In this document: in pieces, positions 26,639 to 36,862 of the stretch
Layout of the letters: the number at the start of each line of letters is the position of its first letter
How positions within the stretch are numbered: the first letter of the stretch is position 1
From: Clostridium sp. DSM 17811
GTDB lineage: Bacteria > Bacillota > Clostridia > Clostridiales > Clostridiaceae
Assembly: GCF_018861905.1 (NCBI RefSeq)
Contig: NZ_JAHLDU010000009.1
Location: forward strand, 1-64,000
Direction: 5' to 3'
DNA length: 64,000 nt
Notes under the pieces: generated by a model
Databases searched by the model: none
What the model saw: the letters and a program-made list of their open reading frames with translations, nothing else
Told to the model about the DNA's origin: nothing
Made by a program: the position numbers and the translations under genes

Positions 26639-27057
26639 CTTAACCTAAACTCGCTACTACATTTTGAACAAGTCACAATAATTTTACCCTTGCGTTTTGG
26701 CACCCTTAATTTCTGTCTACATTTGGGACAATAAGTTATCATATAATTTCTTTTTTCTTTAAATTGCTCTAATGGCTTATATTTTTTAATTTTAATCTTA
26801 AATTTTTTTATATTTTGTTTAAAACTTTGTCTAAAATTTTTAATTTTATAATGAAAATTTCTTTGTATATTTTCATAGACAAATTTTTCATTATTTCTTC
26901 CAGACATGTTAGTTGACCTACTTCTCCAAATTGAATAGATAATAAGTGTCGCCGCTAAAATCCAAGACCTAGTTACAAGCAAAAATATTCCTAGCACTAA
27001 GGTTACTTTTGAAAATCTATCCCAACCATAAAGTTCTTTAGAAGATTTAACAAACAT
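26632..27057 (-). CDS. Membrane protein with C-terminal zinc ribbon
   Basis: A 141-residue protein: short N-terminal polar segment, a hydrophobic region (~18-45: VTLVLGIFLLVTRSWILAAT, one or two helices), a long very basic helix (~55-105, Lys/Phe-rich), and a zinc ribbon CPKC...CSKC (~113-134) ending close to the C-terminus. Function is unknown. A similar arrangement is found in small clostridial 'zinc-ribbon domain' proteins. It ends inside the shared terminator. Confidence 0.7.
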   Translation of the reverse strand: MFVKSSKELYGWDRFSKVTLVLGIFLLVTRSWILAATLIIYSIWRSRSTNMSGRNNEKFVYENIQRNFHYKIKNFRQSFKQNIKKFKIKIKKYKPLEQFKEKRNYMITYCPKCRQKLRVPKRKGKIIVTCSKCSSEFRLRT

Positions 27058-27232
27058 TTATACTATTCCTCCTTATTATACTTTTAAATAGATACCGATT
27101 CTAAATTGCCACTCTCATATAGTTTATCACTATAAAGCTTTAATCATTATTAATTTTCTGTAAAAGATACTTGATGACAATTAATTGTTTTTTTCAATTT
27201 AATATTCCTATCTCAATTCTATATCCCTTATA

Positions 27233-27326
27233 TTTTGTCGAATATTTTTGTCGTTTATAGTTTTAAATTTGTTTAGATTAAACTTTTAATAATTCTATTG
27301 ACTATTTGTGTAATCCATGGTATTCT
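27233..27326 (+). promoter_or_regulatory. Sigma-A promoter and upstream Spo0A box of a candidate orphan RNA
   Basis: TTGACT (27298-27303), exact 17-base spacer, TATTCT (27321-27326). Upstream, TTTTGTCGAATA (27233-27244) matches the 0A-box core TGTCGAA perfectly. No open frame with a ribosome site follows. Confidence 0.55.
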
Positions 27327-27332
27327 TAAATC

Positions 27333-27603
27333 AAGAAATAAGTCGAAACACATTGATAATATACACACAAAAGATAAATCTTATTTCGACATTAATTGCA
27401 AGATTTAAGTACCCCCATAATAAAAGGAAACTATTTATGTCCTATTAGTAAACTATTATCGTATTCATGGATGTAAATATTTTATGTAGATGTATTTGTA
27501 GCTGTTATAAATAAATTATGTTTCCTTTCTTTATCCCCCCCCAATATATTAATAAATATACTTTAAGTATAAAAAAAACTTGAGCATTCGCTCAAGTTTT
27601 TTT
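27333..27603 (+). ncRNA. Candidate orphan non-coding transcript
   Basis: The 560-base gap between the zinc-ribbon gene and the helicase contains a complete-looking transcription unit: promoter (27298-27326), then AATAAGTCGAAA (27337-27348) as at the abrB promoter, an opposite-strand TGTCGAA (27385-27391), and a paired segment AAAGGAAAC...GTTTCCTTT (27424-27432 with ~27521-27529) extended by TATTTAT/ATAAATA. It ends at the terminator at 27575-27603. The only frames are under 20 codons without ribosome sites. It may be a structured regulatory RNA; it does not match a class I can name with certainty. Confidence 0.4.
27575..27603. terminator. Bidirectional terminator
   Basis: AAAAACTTGAGC, loop ATTC, GCTCAAGTTTTTTT. 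It serves the helicase gene on the minus strand and could end the candidate RNA on the plus strand. Confidence 0.9.
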
Positions 27604-27616
27604 ATTTCAAAATGTA

Positions 27617-29983
27617 TTATTTCCAAAAATCACAAATTTCTTCACTTGCATGAATATTGTTATTAATTATTTGATAATTGTTCCATTCTTTTGGAAATAG
27701 TCTTCTATACCTTTGATTAAGAAATCTATCATCTATTAAAAGTACAGTTCCTCTGTCCTCTTCTGTTCTAATCACTCTTCCTGCTGCCTGTAGTACTTTA
27801 TTCATACCTGGGTACATATAAGAATATTCATACCCACAATTGCTTTTATTATTAAAGTAATCTTTAATAATTTCCCGTTCAAAGCAAATCATAGGATGCC
27901 CTACCCCAATGATTATAACACCAATCAATGCGTCACCTTTTAAATCAATTCCTTCTGAGAAAATACCACCTAAAACTCCAAACCCTAGAATATTATCCTT
28001 ACCATCTCTATTAAAATTCTTAAGGAATTCTTCCCTAGCCTCTTCAGTCATTGCATTACCTTGAATACTAACTTTCACATTTGGATATATCTTTGAAAAC
28101 CTATTAAAAACGACGTCCATATATTTATATGACGGAAAAAACACCATGTAATTTCCCTTTTTAGCCTTTATCACAGAATATATATATTCTACTATTTTGG
28201 GGTAACTGTTTTCTCTCCTATTATATCTAGTAGAAATATCCTTAGCTATCATAACTTTAAGTTTATTTTTATCAAATGGGGAATTTAGCGTTAAATTGTA
28301 ATCCTTGCTTTGCCCACCTAAAATTTCTTTAAAATATGATAGAGGAAGTAGTGTTGCAGAGAAATATATCACCGATCGCCCTCTTTTAGATGCTTCTCTT
28401 AAAAGCTTAGATGGATCTAAGCAAAATATTTTTAACACTACATCATCTTCTATACTTTCTACATAAGTTATATATTTATCATCGTATAGTTCAGCTATTC
28501 TTATAAAACTGAGTGAATTAAAATACAATTCTAAAAAGTTATCATATATTTCAGATTTTTCATTTTTAGTGAGCCATATTTCTAATATCTTAGTAAGCCT
28601 TGTAAGAAGATTAAATACTTCTACGGGTTCAGATTCTTGTTTATAATACCCATCTTCATTGCACATTTTTTTCATATTTAACATAAAAGAATTTAATTTA
28701 CTTAATATCTTATACATTTGATCATTTTTGCCTTTTATATCTTTTTTCAATTGTAAAAGTAATTTCTTATTAATTTGGGATGAAAACATTTCTCTTGCCC
28801 TATCTACTAGGTTGTGAGCTTCATCAACCAATATAGTATAATCGCCCTTGTTATCGGTAAAGAATCTTTTTAAGTAGACCCTAGGGTCAAATACATAATT
28901 ATAATCGCATATAACACAATCAGCCCACAAAGTTAAATCTAATGAAAATTCAAAAGGACATACATTATGTTTATTCGAATACATCTCAATTATATCTCTA
29001 CTAAACGTATTTTCATTCTTCAATATATCAAAAATGGCATCATTAACCCTATCAAAATGTCCTTTTGCAAATTTACATTGTTCTGGATTACATGCACTGC
29101 CCTTACTAAAACATACTTTATCCTTTGCAGTTATTGTAATGGTCTTAAACTCAAGACCTCGCTCTTTCATTTTATCAAATGCATCCTGTGCAACTTGTCT
29201 TGTTATAGTTTTTGCAGTTAAGTAAAAAATTTTTGAGGTATACCCTTCGCCAATGGCCTTAATGCTTGGGAACAATGTAGATATAGTTTTACCTATTCCA
29301 GTGGGAGCTTGCACAAACATTTTTTTGCCTTCTACTATTGTTTTGTATACAGAAACTGCTAGTTCTCTTTGTCCCTCCCTATAACTATCAAAAGGAAACT
29401 TTAAATCTTTTATAGTCGTGTCACGCTTCATATTCCACTCATTTGTAATGTTCGCCCATATAAAATAATTAGAAATAATTTCATCAAAGAACTCTTTGAG
29501 TTTATTAATTGAAAAAGCTTTAATAAATCGCTTAGTTTTCTCGCTACTTATTTCATAATATGTTAATTGAACATTAATAAGCGTAAGATCATTTTGGATC
29601 CCATATATATATGCATAACACTTAGCTTGAGCCCAGTGGATATTATTGTAATCTTCTTTTATAAATTCTATATCTTTAGTAACTGTTTTAATTTCATCTA
29701 TGGTGACTTTTCCATCTTTTATTAGAATACCATCGGCTCGTCCATCAATTACAATAGTAATATCATTATGTATTGTTATATGTTTCAAACTTACCTCAGA
29801 TAAATATTCCTCGTTAAATAAGACAGAATACTTTTCACTATTTTCTTTTTGAATCTTTTGATGTGCTTTTGTACCCTCTACAGCCCTGCTGCTTCCCATA
29901 AACCGCATATCCAAATCCCCAGCTCTTAGTACAAACTCCACTAAGTTACGCACAGATATTTTTATGTCTCTACTTTTATCCAC
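27617..29983 (-). CDS. XPD/DinG-type helicase with N-terminal Cas4/RecB-like nuclease domain
   Basis: A 788-residue protein. Residues ~1-185 form a PD-(D/E)XK-like nuclease domain with ID-G-RADG (~82-87) and DEIKT (D-E-x-K, ~98-102), as in Cas4/RecB. Then a superfamily 2 Rad3/XPD helicase: Walker A APTGIGKT (~230), four cysteines (CFSKGSAC...C...C) for a probable Fe-S cluster, motif II DEAH (VDEAHNLVD), SATL, and motif VI AAGRVIRTEEDRG. The fusion suggests coupled unwinding and cleavage or end-processing in DNA repair. Nuclease activity is inferred from the motif only. Start ATG 29983. Confidence 0.88.
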   Translation of the reverse strand: MDKSRDIKISVRNLVEFVLRAGDLDMRFMGSSRAVEGTKAHQKIQKENSEKYSVLFNEEYLSEVSLKHITIHNDITIVIDGRADGILIKDGKVTIDEIKTVTKDIEFIKEDYNNIHWAQAKCYAYIYGIQNDLTLINVQLTYYEISSEKTKRFIKAFSINKLKEFFDEIISNYFIWANITNEWNMKRDTTIKDLKFPFDSYREGQRELAVSVYKTIVEGKKMFVQAPTGIGKTISTLFPSIKAIGEGYTSKIFYLTAKTITRQVAQDAFDKMKERGLEFKTITITAKDKVCFSKGSACNPEQCKFAKGHFDRVNDAIFDILKNENTFSRDIIEMYSNKHNVCPFEFSLDLTLWADCVICDYNYVFDPRVYLKRFFTDNKGDYTILVDEAHNLVDRAREMFSSQINKKLLLQLKKDIKGKNDQMYKILSKLNSFMLNMKKMCNEDGYYKQESEPVEVFNLLTRLTKILEIWLTKNEKSEIYDNFLELYFNSLSFIRIAELYDDKYITYVESIEDDVVLKIFCLDPSKLLREASKRGRSVIYFSATLLPLSYFKEILGGQSKDYNLTLNSPFDKNKLKVMIAKDISTRYNRRENSYPKIVEYIYSVIKAKKGNYMVFFPSYKYMDVVFNRFSKIYPNVKVSIQGNAMTEEAREEFLKNFNRDGKDNILGFGVLGGIFSEGIDLKGDALIGVIIIGVGHPMICFEREIIKDYFNNKSNCGYEYSYMYPGMNKVLQAAGRVIRTEEDRGTVLLIDDRFLNQRYRRLFPKEWNNYQIINNNIHASEEICDFWK

Positions 29984-30009
29984 AGGTTATACCTTCTTTA
30001 TTATTTAAA

Positions 30010-30064
30010 CGACATTTCAGAAGGTAAATCTCACCCTTCTATAAGTGTGAGATTTACCTTCTGA
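30010..30064 (-). terminator. Strong hairpin terminator after the second ABC-F gene
   Basis: A 20-plus base stem (CAGAAGGTAAATCTCAC / GTGAGATTTACCTTCTG) lies between the ABC-F stop (30097) and the helicase start (29983). There is no long T-run, so it may act as a processing or insulating hairpin. Confidence 0.6.
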
Positions 30065-30096
30065 AGTCGTTAATATTCAACTCCGAAAGAGATGAT

Positions 30097-32043
30097 TTAA
30101 CTATTTTTCTGAGATTCTATTTTTTCTACTAATTCATTTAAATATGTCCAACGCTTCATTAAATATTCAGTCTCTACTTTAATAGTTTTTTGCTGCTGTA
30201 CCAGTTCTTCTAAATATTCAAAGTCACTACTACCAGCATTAATTTTTTTATTAACATCTACAAGTTCTGATTCCTTCTGCTCAATTGCACCGTCTATTTC
30301 ATCAAATTCTTTTTTTTCTTTAAACGTAAACTTCAAAGGCTTATCATTTTTAATGTCTTGATTATCATCCATAGCAACTTCTTTATTATCAAGCTCCTTC
30401 TTTTCTTCTTTATTCACATCATTATTACCTTCTAGCACCTCGGGGTTTTTTTCTATATATTCTTGATAATCAGTATAATTTCCAACAAATTGTACTATTT
30501 TTGCATTGCCCTCAAAACTGAATATTTTATCAGATACTCTATCTAAAAAGTATCTATCATGTGATACAGTTATAACAACACCATTAAATCCGTCTAAATA
30601 ATCTTCAAGTACAGCTAGTGTTTGAATATCAAAGTCATTAGTCGGCTCGTCTAAAAATAATACATTTGGAGCTTCCATAAGAATTCTTAATAAATACAAC
30701 CTTCGTTTTTCTCCACCTGATAAGCTAGAAATAAAGGAATGTTTCGTATTTTTATCAAATAAAAATCTCTCAAGCATTTGCGAAGCTGTAATCTTTTCTC
30801 CACTACCTGTAGATATGTATTCTGCACCTTCTCTTATGTATTCAATTGCACGAAGTTTTTCATTCATCTCACCATTTTCTTGATGGAAAAATCCAATTTT
30901 TACTGTTTCGCCCCATTCAACGAGCCCTGCATCTTGTTTTAGTACTCCACTTAAAATATTCATTAGAGTAGATTTTCCCATTCCATTAGGCCCTATAATT
31001 CCAACCTTGTCTCTCCTTGTAAATATATGACTAAAATCTTCAATTAATTTTTTTTCACCAAACGCTTTATATATATGTTCAACATTCATAATTTTTTTAC
31101 CAAGTCTTGTAGATGCCGAAGATAGTTCTAAGTTGTCACTTGAAGTATCTACTTTTCCATCTTTGAGTTCATCAAAACGGTCAATTCTAGCCTTCTGCTT
31201 TGTGCTTCTAGCTTTTGCTCCACGTCTTATCCACGCTAGTTCCTTTTTAAACAAACTCTGCCTTTTTCTCTCTAGTGTATCCACTAAAGCCATTCTCTCA
31301 ACTTTCTTTTCTAAGTATACAGAATAATTACCATCGTAACTATATAAATTACCCTTGTCTAGTTCAAGAATTTTATTTGTTATTCTATCTAAAAAATACC
31401 TATCATGGGTAATCATAAGTAGAGCACCTTTTCTTTTGTTTAAAAATTTCTCTAACCAATCAATTATTTTATTATCCATATGATTTGTAGGCTCGTCTAA
31501 GATCAATAGATCTGATGGAGTAATAAGTGCACTACATAAAGCTACTCTCTTTCTTTGCCCACCTGAAAGTTCACCTATACGTTGCTTAAAATCAGTTATC
31601 CCAAGCTTTGTTAAAATAATTTTAGCATCATCTTGCACTTGCCATCCATTACATGCATCCATTTTATCATTTAGCCTCATGAGTGTATTTAGAGTAGATT
31701 CACTTTCTGGATTCTCTTGTAATTTTTCTAAAACTACCTCATATTCCCTTATGACTTTCATAACATCAGTATCACTCTTGAAAATCTGCTCAAGCACTGT
31801 AGCTTCTGAATCAAACTCAGGATTTTGAGATAAATACTCTATATTAACCCTATTGCCCTTTATAATTCTGCCCCCATCTGGGACTTCATAGCCAGCAATT
31901 ATTTTTAAAAAAGTTGATTTTCCAGTACCATTAACACCTATTAATCCCATTTTATCTCCATCACTTATACCTAGTGATACTTTATCAATGAGTATTCTCT
32001 CACTATAACTTTTACTCACTTCTTCTATTGTTAACAAATTCAT
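30097..32043 (-). CDS. ABC-F family ATPase (YdiF/Uup-like)
   Basis: A 648-residue ABC-F protein. Domain 1 has GVNGTGKST, signature LSGGQRKR and LILDEPTNHMD. The linker (~240-300) is strongly basic. Domain 2 has GPNGMGKST, LSGGEKRR and VLFLDEPTNDFD. Both P-loops are intact. The C-terminal ~90 residues are a charged coiled coil (KKEFDEIDGAIEQKESELVD), as in Uup/YdiF. The ATG at 32043 is preferred, with AGGATGG seven bases upstream; a longer frame to 32076 lacks a site. Confidence 0.9.
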   Translation of the reverse strand: MNLLTIEEVSKSYSERILIDKVSLGISDGDKMGLIGVNGTGKSTFLKIIAGYEVPDGGRIIKGNRVNIEYLSQNPEFDSEATVLEQIFKSDTDVMKVIREYEVVLEKLQENPESESTLNTLMRLNDKMDACNGWQVQDDAKIILTKLGITDFKQRIGELSGGQRKRVALCSALITPSDLLILDEPTNHMDNKIIDWLEKFLNKRKGALLMITHDRYFLDRITNKILELDKGNLYSYDGNYSVYLEKKVERMALVDTLERKRQSLFKKELAWIRRGAKARSTKQKARIDRFDELKDGKVDTSSDNLELSSASTRLGKKIMNVEHIYKAFGEKKLIEDFSHIFTRRDKVGIIGPNGMGKSTLMNILSGVLKQDAGLVEWGETVKIGFFHQENGEMNEKLRAIEYIREGAEYISTGSGEKITASQMLERFLFDKNTKHSFISSLSGGEKRRLYLLRILMEAPNVLFLDEPTNDFDIQTLAVLEDYLDGFNGVVITVSHDRYFLDRVSDKIFSFEGNAKIVQFVGNYTDYQEYIEKNPEVLEGNNDVNKEEKKELDNKEVAMDDNQDIKNDKPLKFTFKEKKEFDEIDGAIEQKESELVDVNKKINAGSSDFEYLEELVQQQKTIKVETEYLMKRWTYLNELVEKIESQKNS

Positions 32044-32183
32044 ATATGTACCATCCTTTTCATGGCATAACACCATGCTTTAATTATAACTAAATAAATA
32101 GCTAAGGTATAGTGGAAAATTTTTAAAAAAGCCTTCCTCTATCCAAAGATATATATTATTTATGTATTCTTAGTCCTTATCAA

Positions 32184-32214
32184 TAAAAAAGTCGCCTTTC
32201 GGCGACACCTTAAA
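32184..32214 (-). terminator. Terminator after zapA
   Basis: On the minus strand GTGTCGCC, loop GAAA, GGCGACTTTTTTATTG. Confidence 0.85.
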
Positions 32215-32232
32215 CATAATCTTAAATAAAAT

Positions 32233-32832
32233 TTATTTTTTACGTGTAACTAAAAGAGGATTGTTTATTTTCTTTTGTTTAGCCAAACTAATTTGATATT
32301 CTATCAACTTATTTTGAGAATCAATTATCTTATACTTATAAGACTGAAGCTTAAATTTCATTTCTTTATTTTCCGTTTTAATGCTTCTATTTTCTTCACT
32401 AGAAATTTTATTGATCTCTTTCATACCTTCTAATTGATGTTGCATATCTATATTTTCCTGCTCTAGGGTTTTTACATATTCAGTTTTTTCTATATTTTTA
32501 CATTTATTAAGCAATTCCTGATTGTAATCTTCCATATGGCTTAACTGTTTTTTTAAATCTTCCAACTTACCTGTCAATTCCTTATCATGTTTATCTAATT
32601 CTTCACCCTTAGTTGATAGTTCCTTGCAAAGTGAATTGCTTTTAAACATATCATCACCTAAATTTAAAGCCGTTAAAATTGCTGCAGAAGAGGTACTAAG
32701 TTTTTCATTATTTCCCATTATATTCTTTATCTTTTTATCAACATAACTGGCTACCATATGTAAATATTCTTCTCTTTCATCACCTTTTAAATTATATTCA
32801 ATGCCATTTATTTTTATTGTTACAACGTTCAT
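32233..32832 (-). CDS. zapA: ZapA-family cell-division protein with extended coiled coil
   Basis: A 199-residue protein whose first ~75 residues are the ZapA domain (VTIKINGIEYNLKGDEREEY then LHMVASYVDKK, later STSSAAILTALNLGDD). ZapA binds FtsZ and promotes Z-ring bundling. The remaining ~120 residues are a long charged coiled coil, much longer than the ~100-residue E. coli protein but common in clostridia. It lies upstream of pheT's neighbourhood, as in Bacillus where zapA follows pheST. Confidence 0.88.
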   Translation of the reverse strand: MNVVTIKINGIEYNLKGDEREEYLHMVASYVDKKIKNIMGNNEKLSTSSAAILTALNLGDDMFKSNSLCKELSTKGEELDKHDKELTGKLEDLKKQLSHMEDYNQELLNKCKNIEKTEYVKTLEQENIDMQHQLEGMKEINKISSEENRSIKTENKEMKFKLQSYKYKIIDSQNKLIEYQISLAKQKKINNPLLVTRKK

Positions 32833-32969
32833 CTAAAACACCCTCTTAGACAGATTAGTTAATCCCATTGTACCACAATATAACTTTTAATAAAACCAAT
32901 TTTTTGAAATTAATCATACAAATCAAACAATTAATACCTTGATATACTTAATAATAAATATGCATTACA

Positions 32970-33006
32970 TAATTGAAACTCCCTTACTTTAAGGGAGTTT
33001 CAATTA
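32970..33006 (-). terminator. Hairpin just after pheT
   Basis: AATTGAAACTCCCTTA pairs with TAAGGGAGTTTCAATT, four bases beyond the pheT stop. It has no pronounced T-run, so termination is likely but not certain. Confidence 0.6.
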
Positions 33007-33010
33007 TTTG

Positions 33011-35392
33011 CTATTCTCTAAGCTCTGCACCAACTTTATTCTCTAAAGTTCTTAATATTTTCTCGTGTACCTTATTTACTTCATCGTCAGTTAATGTCTT
33101 ATCTGCCCTTCTGTAGACTATAGCATAGGCTATACTTTTCTTACCCTCTGCTATCTGCTTACCCTTATATACATCAAATAACTTAACACTTTCTAAAATA
33201 TTACCACCTTGCTTTACAATTACATCCTCAATGTCTTGAACTAAAACTTCATCATCAACTAAAAGAGCAATATCTCTTGTAACAGCAGGAAATTTTGGAA
33301 GTGATTTATACTTATTATTTAAATCTGTATTTTTATATAATACATCCAAATTTAATTCTGCGACAAAACATCTTGGTAACACATCATAGTTCTCTGAAAC
33401 ACTCGGATGAATTTCTCCAACCACACCTACAAGTTCTCTCTTCACATACAAATTTGATGTTTTTCCTGGATGATAAGTAGGATTTTCACTTTCCCTTTTA
33501 TATGATGCATTTTTTATTCCCAAATTATCCAATACATTTTCAACGACACCCTTTAAATCCAAATAATCAACATTTCCATACATTCCTATTGTTAATATAT
33601 TTCTTTCCTCTGGAAGCTTATCTAAACAAGCGTCAGGTATATAAACCTTACCTATTTCAAACAATCTAACCTCTTCATTATTTCTTGAATAATTTCTTGA
33701 TAAAGAGTCCATCATAGATGCTATAGTTGTAGTTCTCATTATGCTATAATCTTCACCTAGTGGATTTTTTATAGTAACCACTTTCCTTAATTCACTCTCT
33801 TCTGGTACTAAAAGCTTATCAAATATTTTAGGACTTACGAAAGAATAACTTATTGATTGATTAAGAGAACTTGCAGTTAAAGAAAGAACTACTCTATCTT
33901 CTAACTTTTGCTTCTCACTTTTCCCACTTTTTGAAGTTTCGCAATTAGGTAATGTAGATGGTATATTATCGTAACCATATATTCTAGCTATTTCTTCTGC
34001 AATATCTTCTCTGATATTAATATCAGATCTATGGGAAGGCGCCTGCACAATTAGAAAATTACCTATTATTTCAGTAGTAAGTTCTAATCTATCAAGATAT
34101 GATTTCATATCATACTTAGATATATTTGTTCCAAGGAAATTATTAATCCAATTTATATCCACTTCTAGAGTATGAGATTTAATTATTTTTGGATATACAT
34201 CTATGCATCCCTGCATTATTTCACCCGCACCTAATTCTTCTACTAAATGACAAGCTCTATTAATTGCCATTTCAGCCATATTAGGATCCAAATCTTTTTC
34301 AAATTTTGAAGATGCATCAGTTCTTAACAATAATTTTTTCGATGCAAGTCTTATATTAACTCCATCAAAATTTGCGCCTTCAAATATTACGTTTGTGGTG
34401 TCTTCTTTAATTTCTGAATTAAGACCTCCCATTATACCTGCAAGTCCTATAGTTCTATCTCCATCTTTTATGGTTAATATACTGTCATCTAACTCTCTTT
34501 CTTTTTCATCTAATGTAATAAATTTTTCACCATTCCTAGCTCTTTCGATGACTATGTTATTAGTAGTAATTTGCCTAGCATCAAATGCATGCATAGGTTG
34601 ACCAAGCTCAACCATAACAAAGTTTGTAATGTCTACTATATTATTAACAGGTCTAATTTCCGCTTCTATAAGTCTTTCTTGCATCCACTGTGGTGATGGC
34701 TCAATTTTTACATTTTTTATACCCTTTAACATATATCTTTTGCATAACTCATCCTTAACATCTACCTTATATATATTCTCTACATTCTCCTCTGCAGTAG
34801 CTTTATAATCAAGAGCTGGCTTTCTATATTCTGTGCCTAATGTTGCAGCTGTCTCTCTAGCTATTCCTATAATACTAAGACAATCCGCTCTATTAGAAGT
34901 TATCTCAAAATCTATTAACGCACTTTGAAGATTTAATACTTCTTTTATATCTTTACCAAGTGGTGTATCCTTTGGTAGTATCATTAACCCCTCAACTGGT
35001 TCGTCCACAGCTATTCCAAGTTCTTCCTCAGAACAAAACATACCATTCGATAATATACCACGAAGTTTGCCCTTCTTTATTTTCGCTCCTCCATGTAGTG
35101 TTGATTGATGAAGCGCTACTGGTACAATATCATTTTCTTTCATGTTAGTAGCTGCTGTAACAATTTGTGTTGGTGCACTAAGTCCTATATCTACCTGACA
35201 TACAACTAATTTATCAGCATCTGGATGACTCACAATTTCTATTATTTTTCCTGTAACAACATTTTGAATTTCAGCACCCGAAATAATAACTTCCTCAACT
35301 TTTGAACCAGACAAAGTTAATTTGTCACCGAGCTCCTGTGGTGAAATATTTATATCAACATAATCTTTAAGCCATTTAACTGGAACTTTCAT
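33011..35392 (-). CDS. pheT: Phenylalanyl-tRNA synthetase beta subunit
   Basis: A 793-residue PheRS beta chain that with PheS forms an alpha2-beta2 enzyme charging tRNA-Phe. The EMAP-like tRNA-binding domain is at ~40-150 ([20 protein letters not shown]), then B3/B4 editing region, B5, catalytic-like module ([12 protein letters not shown]) and the C-terminal FDX-ACB anticodon-binding domain (~700-793, [19 protein letters not shown]). AGGAGG precedes ATG 35392; an earlier in-frame ATG at 35410 would overlap the site. Confidence 0.96.
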   Translation of the reverse strand: MKVPVKWLKDYVDINISPQELGDKLTLSGSKVEEVIISGAEIQNVVTGKIIEIVSHPDADKLVVCQVDIGLSAPTQIVTAATNMKENDIVPVALHQSTLHGGAKIKKGKLRGILSNGMFCSEEELGIAVDEPVEGLMILPKDTPLGKDIKEVLNLQSALIDFEITSNRADCLSIIGIARETAATLGTEYRKPALDYKATAEENVENIYKVDVKDELCKRYMLKGIKNVKIEPSPQWMQERLIEAEIRPVNNIVDITNFVMVELGQPMHAFDARQITTNNIVIERARNGEKFITLDEKERELDDSILTIKDGDRTIGLAGIMGGLNSEIKEDTTNVIFEGANFDGVNIRLASKKLLLRTDASSKFEKDLDPNMAEMAINRACHLVEELGAGEIMQGCIDVYPKIIKSHTLEVDINWINNFLGTNISKYDMKSYLDRLELTTEIIGNFLIVQAPSHRSDINIREDIAEEIARIYGYDNIPSTLPNCETSKSGKSEKQKLEDRVVLSLTASSLNQSISYSFVSPKIFDKLLVPEESELRKVVTIKNPLGEDYSIMRTTTIASMMDSLSRNYSRNNEEVRLFEIGKVYIPDACLDKLPEERNILTIGMYGNVDYLDLKGVVENVLDNLGIKNASYKRESENPTYHPGKTSNLYVKRELVGVVGEIHPSVSENYDVLPRCFVAELNLDVLYKNTDLNNKYKSLPKFPAVTRDIALLVDDEVLVQDIEDVIVKQGGNILESVKLFDVYKGKQIAEGKKSIAYAIVYRRADKTLTDDEVNKVHEKILRTLENKVGAELRE

Positions 35393-35481
35393 AATATATC
35401 CTCCTATCATCTGTGTTAGTACAAAACAAGTATTAATTGTTCCGCCCCTTGTAACTATATAAATACCAAATAATTATTAAT

Positions 35482-36501
35482 TTAGAATTGTTTTAAAAAT
35501 TTCATATCACTTTCATAAAGTGCGCGAATATCGTCTATTCCGTAGTTAAGCATTGTAATTCTATCAAGCCCAAATCCAAAAGCAAAACCACTATAAACTT
35601 CTGGGTCAATTCCACAATTTCTTAAAACATCTGGATGAACCATTCCACAACCTAAAAGTTCTATCCAACCGCTTCCACTACAAACCTTGCATCCTTTACC
35701 CTTGCACACAAAACAAGTAGCATCCATTTCAGCTGAAGGCTCTGTAAATGGGAAGTGATGTGGTCTAAACTTTGTTTCCATCTTATCTCCAAACATCTTT
35801 TGCGTAAATAATTCTAAGGTTCCCTTTAAATCAGCAAATGTAATTCCCTTATCTACTACTAATCCTTCAATTTGATAAAAAATTGGTGAATGAGTAGCAT
35901 CTGCTGCATCTGACCTGTAAACTTTACCTGGTGAAATCATTTTTATAGGTGGTTTCTGGTTTTCCATAGTTCTTATTTGTACTGGTGATGTTTGAGTTCT
36001 TAAAACCACACTATCATTTATATAAAAAGTATCTTGTTCTCCTCTTGCAGGATGGTTTTTAGGTATATTTAATGCTTCAAAATTATAATAATCTGTTTCT
36101 ACCTCAGGTCCCTCTTCTATTACAAATCCCATAGATAAGAAGATATCATTAATTTTTTCAAGTGTTAGCTCAAGTGGATGTCTTTTCCCTATTATTTGTT
36201 TTTTTCCTGGCATAGATATATCTATAACTTCACTTTTTAACTTTAATTCATTTTCTCTCTTCTTTAATTTGTCTGAGGCTTTAGTTATAATTGACTCAAT
36301 ATCCTCGCGTACTTGATTGGCTAATTTCCCAATGACTGGTCTTTCTTCATTTGATAGATTACCCATACCCCTTAATATTTGTGTAAGTTCACCTTTTTTA
36401 CCTAAATATTTAACTCTAACATTTTCTAATTCTGTTTTAATATCTGCTCCTTTTAATTCTTCTAAAACTGCAGCTTTTATCATTTCCAACTTTTCTTTCA
36501 T
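35482..36501 (-). CDS. pheS: Phenylalanyl-tRNA synthetase alpha subunit
   Basis: A 339-residue class II catalytic subunit. N-terminal coiled coil (~1-90), then class II motifs: [15 protein letters not shown] (motif 2) and [14 protein letters not shown] (motif 3), with a Cys-rich insertion [12 protein letters not shown] common in Firmicutes. GGGAG lies eight bases before ATG 36501. It is first gene of pheST, behind a T-box leader. Confidence 0.96.
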   Translation of the reverse strand: MKEKLEMIKAAVLEELKGADIKTELENVRVKYLGKKGELTQILRGMGNLSNEERPVIGKLANQVREDIESIITKASDKLKKRENELKLKSEVIDISMPGKKQIIGKRHPLELTLEKINDIFLSMGFVIEEGPEVETDYYNFEALNIPKNHPARGEQDTFYINDSVVLRTQTSPVQIRTMENQKPPIKMISPGKVYRSDAADATHSPIFYQIEGLVVDKGITFADLKGTLELFTQKMFGDKMETKFRPHHFPFTEPSAEMDATCFVCKGKGCKVCSGSGWIELLGCGMVHPDVLRNCGIDPEVYSGFAFGFGLDRITMLNYGIDDIRALYESDMKFLKQF

Positions 36502-36548
36502 AATGAAAACTCCCTTCATATTTATGTAATATATGTATTTATATTTTT

Positions 36549-36800
36549 TTATAAAACAAAAAAAACCATCCCCAACAAAGGGACGGAATATCCGCGTTAC
36601 CACCCTAATTGACTAATAAATAGTCCTCTTAGATAAATTTATCGGTTCTACCCGCTAGCAGTTACTTTATTTCACTGTTAGAACTCCAGAGTGAACTTCA
36701 ATATAAAAATTATTTTCGAAGCTCTCAATCTAAGGCTTCTTATCCCTGTAAACATTTTTATATTTACTATCTCTATCACAGTTTATTATTCTTCGTTAAT
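36549..36800 (-). promoter_or_regulatory. T-box leader of pheST (tRNA-Phe sensing)
   Basis: The minus strand carries the T-box antiterminator AGGGTGGTAACGCGG (36592-36606), followed by a terminator stem CCGTCCC...GGGGATGG and an eight-T run (36557-36586). Upstream lies a Stem I-like region with GTTCACTCTGGAG (near 36690), where TTC is a plausible Phe specifier. Uncharged tRNA-Phe would stabilise the antiterminator and allow pheST transcription. Confidence 0.9.
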
Positions 36801-36862
36801 TTATGAAAGTATACAAAACATTATAACCATAACTACATAAAATTTCAACTATGAATTGAAAA

